A stretch of 64,000 nucleotides of DNA from Flaveria trinervia (GCA_025506515.1 CM046451.1:38814595-38878594), one strand, 5' to 3'; positions 10,906 through 23,142 are shown, counted from the first letter of the stretch. The notes: a model not told the origin generated them from the sequence alone. Program-made: numbers and translations.

Positions 10906-12382
10906 AGAGGCCCGAGCCGATTCGGGTGAAAGCATACCAACTGATCATGACCTATGATGTAATGAAGCAAGTCAAAGAGTTTTAGGGTGAGACACTGAAA
11001 GAAGATCATCTAAACTCTAAAAGAATGAGAGGTTTGGTTGGGGAATCGGGTGAAAACACATTTGGTGTTAAAACCCGATTTGGACGGGTGTGGATTTCTC
11101 ATTTCGGGGATCTACATGTGAGGATTATAGATGAAGCTCACAAGACTCGATACTCCATTCATCCTGCTGCCACAAAAATGTATCAAGATATGAAGAAAGA
11201 TTATTGGTGGCCGGGTATGAAACGTGATGTGGTGGAGTATGTAAGTGCCTTACATGCTTGCAAGTGAAGGCCGAGCATCAAAAGCCGTATGGGAAGATCC
11301 AACCTTTGGATATACCGTAATGGAAGTGGGAGCACATCACCATGGATTTCATTACGAAGCTACCACATACTCCGAAAGGGTACGATTCCATATGGGTGAT
11401 TGTGGACCGTCTGACGAAGAGTGCTCACTTCCTACCGATCCGCTAGACATAGTCATCCGAGAGGTTGGCTGACTTGTTCATCAAGGAGATTGTAACTCGT
11501 CACGGTGTGCCGGTGTCCATTGTGTCTCATCGTGACACCCGGTTTACATCTAAATTCTGGAAGAAATTCCACGACGCCATGGGGACGAGGTTACATATTA
11601 GCACGGCTTATCATCCCCAAACTGATGGTTAGTCAGAAAGGACCATTCAGACATTGGAAGACATGCTTCGGGCATGTGTGATTGATTTTGGTGGAAGTTG
11701 AGGTGACCACCTACCGTTAGCCGAATTCTCTTACAACAACAGCTATCATGCCAGCATTGGTATACCACCATATGAGATGCTATACGGTAGGAGATGCAAA
11801 ACAACCATTTGTTGGGGTGATATGGTCAGAAGGAATTAGGTAGCATCGAGGTAATCGAGGCTACGACCGAGAAGCTTGAAAAGATCAAGGCCTTCATCAA
11901 GGCAGCCAAAGATAGACAGAAGTCGTATGCCGATAAATGACGTAGACCGACTAAGTTCCAGGTTGGTGACCGGGTTATGTTGACGTCTCACCTTGGAAGG
12001 GTATTATTCGTTTCCGAAAGCGGGGCAAGTTGAGCCTGAGATACATAGGCCCTTTCCGAACATTGCTCGGGTAGGAGAGGTGGCCTATAGATTGGAGTTA
12101 CCAGAAGAGTTAAGTGGAATTCACCCGACATTCCATGTATCTCATCTGAGAAAGTGCTTAGTTGATGAAGACATGATTGTTCCATTAGAGGATATCGATG
12201 TAGATGAATGGCTCAATTATGTGGAGCAACCAGTGGAAATCATTGATCGGAAAGAGAAAAGGCTGAGAAATAAAGTGATTCCTCTTGTGCATGTACAGTG
12301 GAAGCACATGAAGGGATCTGGGTCTACGTGGGAGACTGAAGAAGAGATGAGACAGCATTACCCACAATTCTTTGAGGAATAA
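10906..12382 (+). pseudogene. Tekay-like copy 1 integrase with C-terminal chromodomain, broken
   Basis: The N-terminal zinc-binding region is recognisable (TRYSIHPAATKMYQDM at about 11145), but a 2-base loss relative to the other copy near 11245 destroys the Cys pair. The core shows MDFIT (about 11343) and RDTRFTS (about 11535), where the Asp before the Arg is His in this copy. The Glu region follows a TAG at about 11631. The C-terminus has HPTFHVSHL (about 12122), and a chromodomain at about 12170-12380 with EDIDVDEWLNYVEQPVEIID and VHVQWKHMKG. Chromodomains of this lineage are thought to guide insertion to heterochromatin. The terminal piece 11993-12382 is open for 129 codons and ends six bases before the conserved 3' region. 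Confidence 0.85.
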
Positions 12383-12408
12383 CAGGTTTCGGGGACGAAA
12401 CCTATATA

Positions 12409-12420
12409 TGGGGGCTGGAC
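12409..12420 (+). other. Polypurine tract before the 3' LTR
   Basis: GGGGGCTGGAC lies just before the LTR start at 12422 and is the expected plus-strand primer. The second Tekay-like element has AAGGGGGGTGGAC in the same position. Confidence 0.7.
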
Positions 12421-12421
12421 T

Positions 12422-14672
12422 TGTAACACCCGGATATTCTAAAGTCAAGAAAAAAATGAATAAAGTGAAGAAAAAAAAGGAAAAGAGATAAAACCCAAGT
12501 CTAGGGGTAAAAAGTGTCCAAAAGGACAAAATGTTTGAAAAGTGGGTGTAAAAGGTGGTATGGCCGCCCATATGTCACATACATCATTGATTTTCAGGTT
12601 CTAGAGAGAGAGAGTAGCTGGGAGCAGCAAATTCTCGGCTTTGAAGAAGAACAAGAAGAAAGAATTCGAATTCAAGGTAAGAATTCATGCTTTTATGGTG
12701 TTCTTGATTGGTCTTATCCTCGGGTTTATACTTATGTGTGTTTGTATGTGTACGGGTATGTTTTTTGTGGATTTCGTAACGGTTAAATTCAATTTGCAAA
12801 TGACTTTGGAGGAAGCCATACTCAAGAGCTGCAAAGGTGAGTTCTAGGACCCCTTTTTACTGGTTTTTAACTGATTTTGGGGCTGGAAATGCATGAATGT
12901 ATGTTTTTATTTAACTGGGTTTCAGATCCGTATGCTTGAATGTGTGTATGATGATGTTATGATGTGATGTGTGACTATGTTCATGCTTGATGATGTATGA
13001 TTGTGTTTCTAAGGCTTCGAGGGTAAGACTTAAGCTTAGAACCTGATGAATGGTGCATGGGAATCGAATCTGATGTTTTAGACCCACTTGTTAAGTTTTA
13101 AATCTGCCTAAGTGTTTGGAAGTAAATGCGGTTGGAAAGGGTTAATGCGGATGAACATTAACCAATGGGTAAGTCAATACGGATGAAGTCAAATGCGGAT
13201 GATAGTCAATGCGGATGAATATTGACTAAGTGCATGAAATGCAGATGAGCATTTGACAGTCTGGGAAATACGGAGGAAGTCAATGCGGAGGAGCATTTTA
13301 CTAAGTTTGGGAAATGCGGATGAGTAAGTCCAATGCAGAGGAAAAATGCGGATGAACTATAGCAAATGCGTATGAAGTAAATCCAATGCGGATGAACTAT
13401 AGCAAATGCGGATGAACACTTAGAAAAATTCTGACTTTTAGGGAAAAAGAGGTAATGTAGGCTTTGACCTAAGAGATTCCCGGGGGTTATGAAAGTTGAC
13501 TTTTGAGGTCATAGATGGTTGTTGGTCATGTAATGTATTATGATTGATGCTTATGCATGATGATGATGATGATGATGTTGCATGGTTAAACATGATGTAT
13601 GTTATGGATGTATGATGCCCTGGATGATGATGTATGAATGATATGTTTATGTTCCTTGTAATGATGTACGTTTATCTTTCCTATGACTTTACGTAATATG
13701 ATAATGAATGAATGAAGTATTATGTAACGTAAAGTGAAAGATAATGAAAGAGGAACATGAAGTAAGAGTGCATGCATTGACAAGTAATGAAAGTAATGAT
13801 AGTCTTGTAAGCATGGCATGCACATCGAGGTCTTTCCTTGTGATTGTCCACTTGCATAAAACTATTGCTACATACCTTAGGTACTGTGACCACAAGGTGC
13901 GATGCATCGTTATAGAAGGTTTATGAGAGGCTAGGTCCAGAACCATGAACAGAAAGGTAATTGCTTATGGTAATGGAACATGTACATTCATACCTTAGGT
14001 ACTGTGACCACGAGGTGTGATGCACCGTTATAGAAGGTCTATGAGAGGCCTAGGTCCAGAACCATGAACAGAAAGGTATTGCATAGTAAACCTAAAGTTT
14101 ACCCCAGGTACTGTGATCACGAGGTACGATGCACCGTTATAAAAGGTCTATGATGGGCCTAGGTTCAGTACCATGAACAAAAGGGAAGGGTTATAGGTGA
14201 CAGAAAGGAAAAGTAAAGAATAAGGAATGAAAGATTAAAGAAGATAATAATGATATTATCTGTATGTACGTACGATGTATGATCACGAACGAATGTAAAG
14301 TATAGTATGATTTTGAAAGAAAGCAAAGAATGGTTTTACGAATGAAAGTATGTTTTGCTATAAAACTAGAACTGACTCAGCAACGCTGACTTTTATGTGT
14401 TTCCAGTTGACAGGTAATGTTGCTGAGGATGGCACGAGGTAGCTGCTCAGCTCTTTTGGGTGGCATACATTTATATAAAGCTTTTGTGATGTAATACAGC
14501 AATGAAATTTTGTAACCAACAAACGATGCATTATTTTGCAAAAGTTTTTATGATGAAATGAAATGTCATTTTTGAATGTTTCCACTGCGAATGTTTATTT
14601 GAATAACTGTAAATGTATGTTTTATGTGCAATGGTTGACGAGCTGTAAGCGTCCCAGGAACGGGGCCTTACA
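12422..14672 (+). repeat. Tekay-like copy 1, 3' LTR (2251 bp)
   Basis: It begins TGTAACACCCGG, ends CGGGGCCTTACA and is followed by TSD CTTTA. It has the same layout as the 5' LTR: splice-like donors at about 12676 (CAAG|GTAAGAATTC) and 12837 (GTGAGT), the ATGCGGATGAA array at 13124-13422, three hairpin units at 13868-14190 and TTTCCAG ending at 14406. Confidence 0.92.
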
Positions 14673-14677
14673 CTTTA

Positions 14678-14930
14678 GTAGGTGACAAAAGGTAAGTCAT
14701 GGACATGTCATGACTACCATATCTTAGATAAGACATTATCTAAGATATCTTAACTTTAGCTTTGTAGTATTTGCTTTTGTGGAGGATTCCAGCTAGTATC
14801 AAAGTATAACCGGCTGTAGGTGATAGTATATATAGTTTCTCATTGCAACTCTTGTATAATACTTGTAAGAGTCTTATAATTGAGAAGTAATATATACAAA
14901 TAACTTGAAAATTATTTCTTTGTATTCTTA
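14678..14930. other. Unassigned flank, LTR-like character
   Basis: This short stretch lies between two insertions. It holds a perfect 13-bp inverted repeat at 14719-14748 (arms ATATCTTAGATAA, spacer GACA) and TATATATAG near 14828, followed by CTCTTGTATAATACTTG. This looks like part of a copia LTR, but I cannot define its ends. Before insertion it was continuous with 4959-5176 on the left and 20403 onward on the right. Confidence 0.4.
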
Positions 14931-15019
14931 TGTAACACCCCGTTATTTTTTAGTCAGAGAAAGAAGAATAAGTGAAGAAAAAGAAAGAAAAGATATTTTA
15001 CCCAAGTTGAAGGGTAAAA

Positions 15020-17780
15020 TGTGACATCCGGTAAATTTCCGTTACGAAACTCCGTTAGTTCCGTTAAGTCTTGCATACATGTGTCGTAAACACACACTAA
15101 TTGTCATTTAACGTTGGTGACCTAATAATAATTAATAATGTTACATTATTGATAATCTAATTGATTTTGTGATTATGGTATTATGTTTATGTGTTTGCAT
15201 GTTTTAAATGTTAATTAGGAAATTAATCGCGTAACGTGGAAACGTGCCTATTATTCGTATGTCTTGTGTTTTTATAAGATAAAATATATAATGATTATCA
15301 TTAGTTTATATCCTTATATTATTAAGTTAAAAACACTTTACAAAGAGTTTAAAAGCTTAAATTTTTATAAAATACCAAAACACAAGGGCTTAAAGGGTAA
15401 ATATGGAAATTAGATTAAACAAAACACAAAAACCCTAGCCCACATCCCCATTCGGCCGCGACATTCATCCCAAATCCCTTCCCTCTTCAAAATCAGCCTA
15501 GAACAAGTAAGAGAACACGAATTGAATCGATTTGAAGGGTTGCAACAAGTTGGAATCATCAAATACAGCCATTACACGTTTAAAGGTTAGATTTTTACAA
15601 GTTGTTGTGGTTTTTCATGGTGGCCGAACCCTAATTCGTTTATGGGTGCTCATGGGGTCGAATTTGATGTTGTTTGATGATGTTAATATGTTAGTTGGAT
15701 TGAATACATGTTGTCTAACGTTGATTATGCATGAATTGTATGTTTTTAATGGATTGATCATGGACTTTGATCTTAGGCAAACCCTAATTCGAAATTAGTG
15801 TGATTATGTTAAGTTGATGATTATTTGATGAATGTATGATGATTAGTAAATTGTATGAATGTTAGGATACATTGATCTTGCAAGAAATTGATGAATTGAA
15901 GTTGGTGCTCATAGGTTACTAATAATAGTAACTTTATTTCCATGAAATAATGATGTAATGATAGATTGATGTTGTTGATGTGTTCGTGATGATAATTAGA
16001 TGCTAGATTGTTGATATGAATGCTAGAAATCTTAGAATGAATGTTGTTGTTCATATCTTGCCAAAAGTAGAAACTTTTGTTCATGATGATTAATAGGTTA
16101 TGATGATTAGGTATTGTTAATCATGTCTAGATGTTGTTATAAGATTGAGATGGTGTAATTGTAATGAATTCATGAATACATTGAGTGTTTGATAGATGTT
16201 GGAATGTACTTTCCCAAAAGGGAAACTTTATTTGCACAACGTTTGAAGGATGATAGTTTGAACATGTTTGGGATGTTAGGCATGTTAGTATGTTCATGAA
16301 TGAATTCTAATATGATGGAACATGTTAAATTAGTTGTATGGGATGCTTGGATAATCATCGGTGATGTTTCAGCTTTGATGATCATATATGATGTTGATGT
16401 TGGTTAGTAGCTAAGACATCATGTTTGGGACTGGAAATTGATTGTTGTGGTGTATGTTGAATACAATGAACATGGTTAATGAATGTGAATATGATCATCA
16501 TACACGCGTGCGAATCTGAGGCCCCTAATTAGTAGGATTGGCAGGGTTTAGGATGTGAAGTCGTGAGTGGCTTCATATGGCATGTGGTGCGTGATTTGAT
16601 CTTTGTGTGGCATGTCAGTTGTGTTATAACTAGTGGACATGTTAATGTTCTAGATTCGCATGACTTGTATGATACTTGGTTGTATGATGATCTAAGTGGT
16701 ACACCTGGATAATAAAGTATACATATGATCCTTTGAATGTTAACCATGTATGATATATGTGTATGATTGCTTGAATGGTTTACAACACATAAAGTCACCA
16801 ATGGGTCAAACGGGTCAACTAGGTCAAACATGTCTGTTTTTCTGAAACCTTGAGTCCTGGGTAGTAGTGTACTTAGGGTTTCGCATGTTCTTTGTTTACA
16901 CGTACTCATGTACTTATATGATATAGGTAACCTCTGAGGGTTGTCTGTCCATTCTGTCTGTCAGGTAAAACTCTAAGTGTCTATCACGCATATCAGGTGA
17001 GTTCATGCCCCACTCTTTACTTAATCTCTTTTGGGGGAGGTAGCATACTAGTAAACTACAAATGCTTTATATATTGAAGTTGTGTATAATATTAATATAG
17101 TGCTGATATCATGGAAAGTTCTCACACTTTCAAATTGTTAATATTGAATAGCGGGGAAATTTGGGTAGTACTACTGGGCCTGACGAGCCCTACCTGTGTG
17201 ACTCGAGGTCAACCGGGTGCAAGTTGTCCTATTGAACATTGTCACGAGAGGCAACAACGTAACACAGTCATCTTCAATTGCGAAATCACTGTGAGTTAAT
17301 ATTTATTTTTAATGGACTAGCTATATGTTACAATGCACTACTTTTATATCTCCGTTATTAAACTGCTTATGTTTGAATATCACTCTTGAACTCACCAACC
17401 ATTGTGTTGACATTTTAGTATGCTATTTTCACATCATTAGCTTGCTTGCCATTAGAAGCACTACATGGTTCCACTTCCATTCTAAGACTCGGTCTTCAAG
17501 ACATTTTTATTGTTTTAATCGTTAATGTTTACTCTTTTGGGTTGGCGCATGTTTTGCCATAGTATACTTTTTTATTTCTTTGGGTGTTTTGCCATAGTAT
17601 ACATTTTTATTTCTTTGGGTTGTTTTACAAAACGCTTCCGCACAGTTTAAAGTTTATACTTTGCTTGATTTTATTTTAATTATGGCATATAGAGTCATTC
17701 TGAGTAACTATTGACTGTGATCCTGGTTTGGTCACACGCCTCGCGGTAAAACTCCGCATGTGAATTTTGAGGGTGTGACA
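15020..17780 (+). mobile_element. Solo LTR of another gypsy-like family (2761 bp)
   Basis: The insert begins TGTGACATCCGG, ends GAGGGTGTGACA and is flanked by TAAAA at 15015-15019 and 17781-17785. The host LTR reads GGGTAAAAAGTGTC at this point in uninterrupted copies, which confirms the target site. I see no primer site, zinc knuckle or polymerase motif, and the ORFs inside are short and unlike known proteins. The length fits a long LTR of a gypsy family; an internally deleted non-autonomous element is an alternative. Confidence 0.8.
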
Positions 17781-18404
17781 TAAAAAGTGTCAAAAGGACA
17801 AAAGGTCTGATAAAGTGGGTGTAAAAGGTGATGGCCGCCCATCACTCTTTCTACACCCACACAATTCTCGGATTTTAGAGAGAGAGAGAGAGTAGCAGAG
17901 CAAAACTCACGGTTTTGGAAAAAAGAACAAGGTAAGAATTCGTGTGTTTAGGTGTTCTTGACTGGTTTCATCCTCGGTTGTATGCTTATGTGTGTTGTGT
18001 GTGTTTGGTTGTGTGTTTTTAGTGGGTTTCTAAGTGGTTGAACTCAATTGCAGACGAATTTGAAAGAAGCCATACTCAAGAGCTGCTAAGGTGAGTTCTA
18101 CGTCCACTCTTTTACTGGTTTTTAACTGTTTTGGGGCTGGAAATGCATGAATGTATGTTTTTATAAAACTGGGTTTCATACCCATATGTTTGAATATGTG
18201 TATGTTGCAGTTATGGTGTGATTTTGGACATGTTTATGCTTGATGATGTTATTGTTGTGTTTCTAAGGCTTAGAATGCATGATTTAAGCTTAGAAAATGA
18301 TAGATGAGGTTTGGGGACTGAATCTGATGAATAGTGCGCCCTAGGCTGCTCATGCACCCAAACAGTAGTCCATACGCCTAAGTTTAGAAAAAAACTGCTT
18401 AAGT

Positions 18405-18845
18405 GTTGACAAATGCGGATGGAAAGTCAATGTGGATGGAAAGTCAATGCGGATGGAAAGTCAATGTGGATGGAAAGAAAATGCGGATGAGAAAGTCAAT
18501 GCGGATAAGAAAGCCTAAGTGTGCATAAATGCGGATGAACAGTTAATGCGGATGAGAAAGTTCATGTGATTGAACAACAAATGCGGATGAACAGTTAATG
18601 CGGATGAGTAAGTCATGTGAATGAACAAATGTGGATAAGTTCATGTGACTTAACAAATGTGGATAAGTAAAGTTAATGCGGATGAACAATTGTGGATGAA
18701 CATTCACAATACGGACGAGTTAAAGTCAATACAGATGAACAAATGTCGATAAGTTCATGCGACTGAACAAATGCGGATGAGCATTGACAAATGAGGATGA
18801 GTAAAAGAAATGCGGATGAACAAAAGGGGAAATGCGGATTAACAC
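18405..18845 (+). repeat. Array of ATGCGGATGAA and TGTGGATGAA words
   Basis: More than fifteen copies of ATGCGGATGA or variants are mixed with AAGTCAATGCGGATGG units, in the same LTR position as the arrays at 5878, 13124 and 50512. Confidence 0.85.
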
Positions 18846-19339
18846 TTAGAAAATTTTCTGACTTTTTGGGGAAAAAGTGAAATTTAGGCTTTGACTTGAG
18901 AGGTTCCCAAAGGCTATGTAAGTTGACTTTTTGAGGTCGTAGATACTATGATGGGTATGTTATAATGTATGTTTGATGCTTTGGCATTATGTGCATGATG
19001 TTATGCATGATGTTATGCATGATGTTATGATGTATGTTATGTATGTATGATGATGCCCTGTATGGTGATGTTATATGTGGATGTTAATGATCCTGTTATG
19101 TATGTTTATTTTCCAATGGCTTTACGTTGAATGTTAATGAATGAAATAAAAAGTATTATGTAATGTAAAGTTGAAGATAATGAAAAGGGGAACATAATGT
19201 TAAGTGCATGCATTAATGAGAGAGAAAGTAAAGTAAGTCTTGCAAGCCTTGTATGTGGAAACACGCCCAATGAAGGGGTTAGTTCAACGGTGTGTGGGTT
19301 AGCTACCCCAGAAGAATGCACACCGGGGTCCGTCTTTAT

Positions 19340-19930
19340 GACCGACCATTTATATAGTGTTTACTCACCCCGGTGCTGGTTTCAGGCTATGTGTAGCGTG
19401 GAAGTCATTTATGATCTTCGGCCCAGTACCCGAGTTATGCCTAATGTTGGGGGTGTAGTATACAGTGTTTATAGTGATTACTCACCTCGGTGCTGGTGCC
19501 AGGCTATGTGCAGTATGGAAGTCATTTATGATCTTTGGCCCAGTACTTGAGTTATGCATAATGTTAGGGGTGTAGTATACAATGGTTTATAGTGATTACT
19601 CACCTCGGTGCTAGTGTTAGGCTATATGCAGAATGGAAGTCATTTATGATCTTTGGCCCAGTACTCGAGTTATGCATAATGATGGGGGTGTAGTATACAG
19701 TGGTTTATAGTGATTACTCACCTCAGTGCTGGTGCCAAGCTACGTACAGTGTGGAAATCATTTATGATCTTCGGCCCAGTACTCGAGTTATGCATAATGT
19801 TGGGGGTGTAATATACAGTTGGGATCTTTGTTGCTTACCCTGGTGCTGATGCCAGGCTATGCGCAGTGTGGAAGTCAATTATGAAGTTCGGCCCAGTACC
19901 CCATTTGTTTGGGGCATAGCTGATGATGCT
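19340..19930 (+). repeat. Five tandem units of about 115-120 bp
   Basis: Each unit contains TACTCACC, CGGTGCTGGT, AGGCTATGTGCAG, GGAAGTCATTTATGATCTTC and GGCCCAGTACTCGAGTTATG, then GGGGGTGTAGTATACAG. The units differ by scattered substitutions. They occupy the place taken by the GGTGC hairpin units in the other LTRs. Confidence 0.85.
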
Positions 19931-20696
19931 GATCCAGATAGTGATAAAGAAGGAAAGAGTTAAAGAAAGTATGTGGTGAACAATAAAGGAATATAATAAT
20001 GATATTATCTATGTGTACGTATGATGTGTGATCATATGTTATAGTAAAGAACGGTTTTAAACGAAAGGTAATGTGATGTTTTTATAAAACTAGAACTCAC
20101 TCAACAATGCTGACTTTTTTATGCATTTTTCCAGTTGGCAGGTAAAGTTGCTGAGGATGGCATGGGGCGGCTACTCAACTCTTTTGGATGGCATCCGTGT
20201 TTATAATGTTTTTGTGTGGAAATTGAACATGTATTTTGTAATTTGATAACAATGTATTATTTTGCAAAAGCTTTTGTAATGCAATAAAATTAGTGTTTTT
20301 AATGTTTCGTTGCAATATTTATTTCAAGTTAAAGTAATTATATGTTTTATGAACGATGATTAGCCAGCTGTAAGCGTCCCGGGAACGGGGCCTTACATCT
20401 TAAGTTACTTAGTATATTATAATCAACTCCTTGAGAGATTCTGCTTCATCAAATCATGTGAGTTTAAGGGAGTTTAAGAGAAAATAAAGTGTTAAGTGAC
20501 ATATATCGATCTTGTAATAAATTTAATTAAAAAGATTTTGAATAAGGTGATTTTAAATTACTATTGGCCATGATTTTAGTGTTCATTTGTTAAAAACCCA
20601 TATTTAGTCTCTTTGCCATATTTTAAATCAAAATATCCCATCAATGCTCCGTTTAAAAAATATTAAATTTTCGGGATTTAACAATATATATGTATA

Positions 20697-21165
20697 CTAG
20701 GTTAGAGCCAATGTATTATATGGGTGGATTAAATAAAACATATTTAAATCATTAGTTCTATAAATATTTTATTTTTAAATGTTATTATCCATTGATAAAG
20801 TTAAAATATAATAAATATTTAAAATTTATAACACACATGAATTAAAATTATTACTCTATATTAATATGTATTAATAAATTACTAAAATGTCTACATTTAT
20901 ATTTATCGTTTAGCAGTTTAGTTAACTTATTTATAATAATTGTCATTTAATATGAGAGAGAAAAGAAACACAAATATAAATATATTTTTTAAGCATATTT
21001 TAGTTAAAAAGAAAAGTCAAATTAATTGTTTTTATAATTTTTATATTTATTTATAATGAGAGAAAGATGGAAAAATGATTTTTTTGAGATGCTAGTTGGA
21101 TGACACGTGTCATATGAAAACTAAATATACCTATTTTAGAAAATCTTCTTTTATTATAGGTTATA
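20697..21165 (+). repeat. Diverged direct repeat, left copy
   Basis: It starts near ACTAGGTTAGAGCC and ends near TTTTATTATAGG. It matches 22000-22460 through shared blocks such as ATTAATATGTATTAATAAAT and TCATTTAATATGAGAGA. Estimated identity is roughly three quarters by eye. Class unknown. Confidence 0.65.
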
Positions 21166-21999
21166 GATGTATATGTGATTAAACAGGAGGAGATTTATTT
21201 TAAATATGAAAACTAAATATACCTATGGACCAATGAGATAATTTCCATTATTTTCTTTTTAAAATTTAAATGGGTATTTTAGTTAGAGACAATATTGTTG
21301 ACTTTATAAGTTTCCAACATTATTTAAGCATTAGTTATTTCTATACCTTATTTACATTATAAAATGAAGTGTTTTTTTATCTTTAATTTAATTATATTAT
21401 TGACGTACTAAAAAATTAAATGTCTTAAATCGGGTAACCAATTACGTATACACACTATGGCTACATACTACACATATAGTGTATGCCGTATTGCATGCAA
21501 CGAACCAAGTTCCTGAAATATAGTAGTACATGTGGACCTCTTGACTTATGATAAATGATAATTTTATAGCAAACAAAGTGTTTAGGAATGTGAAAATGTT
21601 ATACACTCAACGTTAAGAATTTAATGGTTAATGTAAATATCAAACTTTAAAAGAAAAGGCTATAAAATAGAACTTGGTAGGAATAATGTGTAATCGGAAG
21701 ACTGCTATTGCGCCACCACCATCTTCACTAGACATCTCATTTACAGATTTAGAGTTTGGGTGCAGATCTTTTCGCCTCTTCGTTGTATTTATTCAATTCC
21801 AGATCTAGGGTTTTTGGTGGTCATTGAAGAAGATGATTATGATGAGTTTTGGATCTAGGATTTTAGATGATGATGTTTGATGACGATGATGGTGGTGGTG
21901 ATGGTGGCGTGATGGAGGTGGCGGTGGTATACATGATATAAATGAGAGGGAGGGAAAAGGAGTGGGTTTTCTTTTCCTTTTGTTTTTATTCTATTTAAT

Positions 22000-22460
22000 T
22001 GTTAGGTTAGAAAACATTTATTACACAGATGAAATAAATAAAATATTTTGAAATTATTAGTTTTAAGAATATTTTATTTTGATGATGTTATTATCTACTG
22101 ATAAATTTAAAAATATAAAATTTTTTTAAAAGTTATAACACATAATAAATTAGAAATTATTAATTTATATTTAATATGTATTAATAAATTATTAAAATAA
22201 CTACATTTATATTTTAAATGTTTAATAGTTTAGTTTACTTATTTACAATAATTATCATTTAATATGAGAGATACAATAAACATAAATATAGATATATTTG
22301 TTTTAACATATTTTAGTTAAAAATGAAAGTCAATTTAATTGTTTTTTAATTTTCATATTTATTTATTATGAGAGAGAGACCAAAAAATAATTTATATGTT
22401 AGAATGATAACATGTGTTTTAAAAAAGCATTCTTTTATTATAAATTATAAATTTGTGACA
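22000..22460 (+). repeat. Diverged direct repeat, right copy
   Basis: This is the second copy of the repeat at 20697-21165. It starts near TGTTAGGTTAGAAAAC and ends near CTTTTATTATAAATTATAA, in the same orientation. No primer site follows the left copy, so an LTR pair is not supported. Confidence 0.65.
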
Positions 22461-22715
22461 TCCTTATTTTGGTTGAACCTAGCAAAGAGTTAATCTTTTT
22501 AGGGCTAAGACAACCCGGATTTTCCCTTTTACTTTTTTAAAAAGAGTGGATATCAAATTTGAGTATACATCATACAATATCTATATAATTTACTCTAAAA
22601 ATAACTATATAAGACTACAATATATTTATTTTATTCAAAATTTGTGTAATATATAATTTTTTTTATATTAGTTAAAATTTATCTTTGTTTTCAGCCTGAT
22701 TCATGAACCAGTAGT

Positions 22716-23142
22716 GTGAACAGTATAATATTCGTGATTGTCTCCAAACGAGCTACACATATAGCCCAAGTTAAACGTTATCTTGAATGGTCCGTGGTCC
22801 CAAGCATTGAAAGAAACAAAACCAGAATTGATGCAACCATACGCATTAAATTCGTATGTTTAACTTATTCTGTTTTATTTGTGATCGAAATGTTATACAA
22901 TTTATGTATAACAAAACAATATGGATATATGAGAACCATGTATGTCGGTAAATCAAGTACATCGTATCATATTCTTAAGTAAATTTCTAAATCAATCATA
23001 ACAATGTTTCATTTGCTCGTGCCTTGTGTGACTGAGGAATATTTTCTAATTAAATCGGTTTTGACATTTTCTTTGTTTTGTTTGTATTACAGAAGAACTA
23101 TTGGTAAGCGTCAAATTGAAGAGTTCAAGGATTTAAGTTAAT
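22716..23142 (+). other. Doubtful gene fragment with splice-like signals
   Basis: The ORF 22716-22982 includes RATHIAQVKRYLEWSVVPSI, which has ordinary amino acid composition unlike the surrounding AT-rich noise. A plant-like donor (GTATGTTT, about 22854) lies inside it and an acceptor (TTGTATTACAG) ends at 23091; the sequence after it, read with one leading base, gives RTIGKRQIEEFKDLS then a stop. The reading phases do not join cleanly. I do not recognise the protein. It could be a captured or decayed host exon, or chance. Confidence 0.2.

Larger units (their letters stand above)
5177..14672 (+). mobile_element. Complete Ty3/gypsy chromovirus (Tekay-like), 9.5 kb, copy 1
   Basis: Two 2251-bp LTRs (5177-7427, 12422-14672) flank a primer site, gag, protease, reverse transcriptase, RNase H, integrase and a C-terminal chromodomain, followed by a purine tract. 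TSD CTTTA lies at 5172-5176 and 14673-14677. The domain order with integrase after RNase H is Ty3/gypsy, and the chromodomain and tRNA-Met primer site point to the Tekay/Del lineage. The LTRs differ by several percent by eye in the first 200 bases, so the insertion is not recent. Every coding domain has stops or frameshifts. The internal region is closely related to that of the element at 25918-49235, but the LTRs of the two belong to different subfamilies. Confidence 0.92.
14931..20397 (+). mobile_element. Solo LTR of a Tekay-related gypsy family, split by another solo LTR
   Basis: The LTR begins TGTAACACCCCG and ends CGGGGCCTTACA, with TSD TCTTA at 14926-14930 and 20398-20402. Removing the insertion 15020-17780 and its TSD leaves about 2.7 kb. 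No internal region, primer site or coding domain is present, so it is a solo LTR left by recombination. It shares the ends and the spliced-leader-like motifs with the other Tekay-like LTRs but has its own 110-bp repeat type. Confidence 0.88.

Noticed and set aside
15532..17525. Short ORFs in the 2761-bp solo LTR
   Set aside because: No motif and ordinary AT-rich LTR composition; they are below what chance allows over 2.7 kb.
20697..22460. Direct repeats as an LTR pair
   Set aside because: No TG...CA ends, no primer site after the left copy, no purine tract before the right copy and no TSD seen.
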